The translations under genes were made by a program, and so were the position numbers. Below are positions 31,917 to 34,406 of a stretch of DNA of 34,406 bases, piece by piece. The notes beneath the pieces are model-generated. The model did not search any database and had not been told where the DNA came from. It saw only the letters and a list, made by a program, of their open reading frames with translations. Numbering within the stretch: position 1 is the stretch's first letter; each line of letters starts with the position of its first letter. Location of the stretch: positions 1 to 34,406 of the forward strand of contig JALUUX010000073.1 of assembly GCA_027021145.1 (NCBI GenBank). The letters are read 5' to 3'. This stretch comes from Candidatus Shapirobacteria bacterium (GTDB lineage Bacteria; Patescibacteriota; Microgenomatia; UBA12405; JAHJSD01).

Positions 31917-32899
31917 TTTTCTCCATAATAAATAATTTTACTCCCCTCTGGTTCAAAAGCAAATGGGGTGGGACGCAATTCTGGCAAAGCAGAGCAAATA
32001 GAAGAATGCTTCTCTTTTGGCGCATAGAGAAGGAGAAAGCCGCCGCCACCGGCTCCAAGAATTTTTCCACCGATAGCTCCATGTTTTCTAGCGATTTCGT
32101 ACCACTCGTTGATTCTTTCATTGGTGATTCCACGAGCCAACTGTTTTTTTAGTTCCCAATTTTGGTGAAGAAGATCGCCAAATTGATCAAGTTTATTTTT
32201 TTCTAGAGCAGACTTAAGCTTATTGGCCAATTGTACCATCTGGGCAAGGATTTTTCTTTTTTGAGGGCTGGAGCTGGTCTTTTTATTTTGTTCTTCAAGG
32301 ATAGAAGCCGAAGAACGAGTGAGGCCAGTATAAAGCATTAATAGATTTTCTTGGAGTTTTTCTTTGGTCTCTTTACGACAGATAATTGGATTAACGAAAA
32401 CACTTCCATCGGGATTGAATTGAATATAATTTAGGTTTCCAAAAGCAGCAGCGTATTGGTCTTGTTTTCCAATTGGTTTTTTACAGCGGTCTATTTCTAT
32501 ATAGCAAGCCTCTTGAGCTAGTTTTTGAGCAGAGGCAAACTCTCCTTTATAAGCGTGAAGGGCATTGAGGAGTCCAACAGTATATGTACTTGAAGATCCT
32601 AGGCCGGTTCCCCGTGATGGAATATCAGAAATAGAGGTGATCTCTATCCCTCCATCTAGATCCAATAATAATAGAGCTTCTCGGATTAACTCGTGTTTTA
32701 ATTCTTCGGGGCGACTAGCAAACTCAGTGATTGAATAGCTAGCTCTGATCAGGTTATCAAATTTTTTGTTTACGGTGATATAGATGTACTTATTGATGGT
32801 AGTACTAACAACAGCGCCTGGTTGGTATTTATAGAAAGAAGCTAAATCGCTTCCTCCGCCAACAAAGCTTATTCGTAATGGAGTTCTTGAAATGATCAT
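31913..32899 (-). CDS. hddA: D-glycero-alpha-D-manno-heptose 7-phosphate kinase
   Basis: The 328-aa GHMP kinase has ISRTPLRISFVGGGSDLASFY at the start, the ATP loop IPSRGTGLGSSSTYTVGLLNAL (about 93-114), CKKPIGKQDQYAAAFGNLNYI, and the C-terminal GGKILGAGGGGFLLLY. These are the features of HddA-type heptose kinases, which make the alpha 1,7-bisphosphate used for GDP-heptose. It is the first gene of the minus operon hddA-gmhA-gmhB. No good Shine-Dalgarno precedes the ATG; TAAAGA sits 6 nt upstream on the minus strand, a possible leaderless -10 without a good -35. Confidence 0.9.
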   Translation of the reverse strand: MIISRTPLRISFVGGGSDLASFYKYQPGAVVSTTINKYIYITVNKKFDNLIRASYSITEFASRPEELKHELIREALLLLDLDGGIEITSISDIPSRGTGLGSSSTYTVGLLNALHAYKGEFASAQKLAQEACYIEIDRCKKPIGKQDQYAAAFGNLNYIQFNPDGSVFVNPIICRKETKEKLQENLLMLYTGLTRSSASILEEQNKKTSSSPQKRKILAQMVQLANKLKSALEKNKLDQFGDLLHQNWELKKQLARGITNERINEWYEIARKHGAIGGKILGAGGGGFLLLYAPKEKHSSICSALPELRPTPFAFEPEGSKIIYYGEK

Positions 32900-33010
32900 T
32901 GATGATCTTTAAAAATTCAGGCTTGTTTTGGCCCTTCCTGTTGTTAATTATTACTAATTATTACTTATGATGATTTTAACAATGAGAGAATTTTAACACA
33001 AGGTGGTGGT

Positions 33011-33167
33011 GTTTATTGAGTTATTAACTTATTAATTATTAACGGGTTGGGGAGTGGTATTGAAAAGTTAAAAGTTAAAAATTAGCTCGTTATGCTAGCG
33101 ATAAGAATAAAAAGAATAAAAAATGAGAAAGGATAGAAAAGAATAGAAACTGGAAACTGGAAATTGG
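33011..33167 (+). repeat. Repeat-filled spacer upstream of hddA
   Basis: The 271-bp gap 32900-33170 holds no gene. 33011-33050 is the inverted relative of 21045-21084. Then come AAAAGTTAAAAGTTAAAA, GCTCGTTATGCTAGCG, AAGAATAAA twice, and AAACTGG, AAACTGG, AAATTGG (33147-33167, 7-bp period). Confidence 0.65.
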
Positions 33168-33170
33168 GAG

Positions 33171-34259
33171 TTAAAGTAAGTTTGATTTATCGCTGGTGGC
33201 GAGGTCGTTGAGGATTTCTTTGAGGCGAGGGAGGGCGGATTTTTCGATAACCATTAAGACGTCTTTGGTGTTGACAACAACTAAGTTTTTAGAACCAAAA
33301 CAGACAATCAATTTCTTTTTTTCTTTGTTGTAAATCAGGCTGTTGAAAACATCTTTGGTATAGGTTTTGCCGCAGAAATAATTGCCGTTTTCATCTTGAA
33401 AAGCCTCTTGGATTAATTCCCAAGTGCCGATATCGCTCCAGCCGAAATCTTCAACAACCATAACAACAGCCTTTTTAGGATCAATATTTTCTGGGATAGC
33501 GTTGTCAAAACTAATTGGTTCTATTTGAGAGTAGATTTGACTTAGAGCTTGAGCGCAATCTTCTTGGCCGCGATGATTGAGAATTTTTTCAACTTTACGA
33601 TAGAGATCAGGAGTGTATCTTTTAAAGGCCTGATAAATAAATTTGGGAGTAGAGATAAAGTAGCCTAAATTCCAAGCATATTCACCAGACTGGAAATATT
33701 GTTCTGCTGTTTCTGGATCTGGTTTGTAGCGGAAACCACGAAATTGATGAAGAGCAAAGCTGGATTCCTTTTTAATCTGCTGACCGTAGTGAATATAGCC
33801 CAAATTGGTACTGGGAAAACGAGGGTCGATGCCAATAAAAAGGATTTTATTTTTTTCTTGATTAATATAATTGACGCCATTCTGAATAATCTCGCAGAAG
33901 AATTTCTCTTTTTTAATTAAATGATCGCTCCAGAGAATGACAAACGGTTCTTCCGGGTCTTGGAATCGATAAAAATAGCCAGCTACTAGAGCAATAGCGG
34001 GACCGACGTTTTTCTTTTCTGGCTCGAAAAAGAAATTGTTTTCTGGTAGCTGGGGAAGTTGTTTTTTAACAATTGTTTCATAAGCGATGTTGGTAGAAAC
34101 ATAAATATCTTGAGGATTGAACTCTGACAAAAGTCTTTTTACCGAGAGTTGAAGAGTTGATTGGTTATTAATTATTTTTTCGAATTGTTTAGGTGTTTTC
34201 TTGCGGGAAAGAGGCCAAAGTCTCGTACCAACACCACCGGCGAAGATAACGATTTTCAT
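33171..34259 (-). CDS. manC: Mannose-1-phosphate guanylyltransferase (ManC-like)
   Basis: The 362-aa nucleotidyltransferase has the N-terminal pyrophosphorylase motif FAGGVGTRLWPLSRKKTPKQF (6-26), FFEPEKKNVGPAIALVAGYF, FVILWSDHLI, PSTNLGYIHYGQ, FRYKPDPETAEQYFQSGEYAWNLGYFI and EDFGWSDIGTWELI. This is the GDP-mannose pyrophosphorylase set; it lacks the C-terminal isomerase domain of bifunctional ManC/AlgA. It makes GDP-mannose. Because no HddC-type guanylyltransferase is seen next to hddA/gmhA/gmhB, it might also serve heptose-1-phosphate, which is inference. On the minus strand TATATT lies 5 nt before the ATG. Confidence 0.88.
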   Translation of the reverse strand: MKIVIFAGGVGTRLWPLSRKKTPKQFEKIINNQSTLQLSVKRLLSEFNPQDIYVSTNIAYETIVKKQLPQLPENNFFFEPEKKNVGPAIALVAGYFYRFQDPEEPFVILWSDHLIKKEKFFCEIIQNGVNYINQEKNKILFIGIDPRFPSTNLGYIHYGQQIKKESSFALHQFRGFRYKPDPETAEQYFQSGEYAWNLGYFISTPKFIYQAFKRYTPDLYRKVEKILNHRGQEDCAQALSQIYSQIEPISFDNAIPENIDPKKAVVMVVEDFGWSDIGTWELIQEAFQDENGNYFCGKTYTKDVFNSLIYNKEKKKLIVCFGSKNLVVVNTKDVLMVIEKSALPRLKEILNDLATSDKSNLL

Positions 34260-34277
34260 ACCTTAATATACCATATA

Positions 34278-34292
34278 GCTCGCTGCGCTCGC
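34278..34292. repeat. GCGAGC-GCA-GCGAGC element upstream of manC
   Basis: On the minus strand GCGAGC is repeated with a 3-nt spacer, as in GCGAGC-GCTA-GCGAGC at 2269-2284. The rest of 34293-34406 has no supported gene; GACTC-TCTG-GAGTC near 34322 is a small hairpin. Confidence 0.55.
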
Positions 34293-34406
34293 GAAATTGT
34301 GTATCCGTCCACAACATTTTGGACTCTCTGGAGTCTTGGTTACCCTTCATTGTTTTCTCAAGGTGGTTAACTACTACCTTCATTGGTTCCTGAAGAGAAA
34401 GGCTGT

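Noticed and set aside
34161..34406. Small ORFs at the right edge on either strand
   Set aside because: One overlaps manC antisense and the other covers its upstream region; neither shows protein-like composition or a ribosome binding site.

Overview
The window looks like a chromosome segment of a Candidate Phyla Radiation (Patescibacteria) bacterium, most likely of the Microgenomates side. The basis is the gene content: three adjacent GT39-type integral membrane glycosyltransferases with the signature DEAALGYNAY/SILKTGRDE...GDYKPG, two four-helix-bundle (S23-like) genes, a PaaX/Cas2-like protein, a sortase-fold protein and very dense, short-spaced genes in AT-rich DNA. TGA is used as a normal stop, which argues against the UGA-recoding lineages. 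The taxonomic placement is inference. No rRNA, tRNA, CRISPR array, transposase or phage gene was seen. The whole window is a surface-glycan and cell-envelope region.

Layout. 1-5060: three tandem GT39 paralogs, the first cut by the window edge. 5139-8568: S23-like protein, GT2 transferase, a kinase-fold protein without catalytic Asp residues, and a GT4 transferase. 8551-9316: a PaaX-like gene bracketed by two identical 49-bp imperfect palindromes. 9365-16144: a 1329-aa secreted protein with seven carboxypeptidase-regulatory-like repeats, a PIG-V-like mannosyltransferase broken by a frameshift, and an alkaline-phosphatase-superfamily protein. 16164-19533 (minus): a compact four-gene operon (small membrane protein, cysteine-less sortase-fold protein, processive PgaC-like GT2 synthase, anchored TIM-barrel hydrolase-like protein). 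19626-26457: ABC-2 glycan exporter (Wzm/Wzt type, interrupted by a second S23-like gene), a 1182-aa methyltransferase/coiled-coil/double-glycosyltransferase fusion, and another GT4. 26570-30695: the LDPGTGSY small protein, a NoeA-like methyltransferase, a membrane sulfatase-like enzyme and a sulfotransferase. 30773-34259 (minus): GmhB, GmhA, HddA and a ManC-like guanylyltransferase, i.e. a GDP-D-glycero-alpha-D-manno-heptose route with the dedicated guanylyltransferase (HddC) not visible.

How it fits together: nucleotide-activated heptose/mannose feeds cytoplasmic GT2/GT4 enzymes; the MTase-coiled-coil-GT fusion beside Wzm/Wzt suggests a chain-length or end-capping device; the product is exported by the ABC transporter and could then be altered by lipid-linked-sugar GT39 enzymes, sulfatase-like or sulfotransferase enzymes. 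A separate processive synthase operon diverges from the exporter promoter, with overlapping -35 boxes.

Two sequence-level themes stand out. (1) Several promoters have the -10 box only 6-7 nt from the ATG, so their mRNAs should be leaderless. (2) Short repeat families (7-bp tandem units, AATTTCTAATTTC-flanked GC hairpins, long perfect palindromes) fill spacers and also run inside coding frames.
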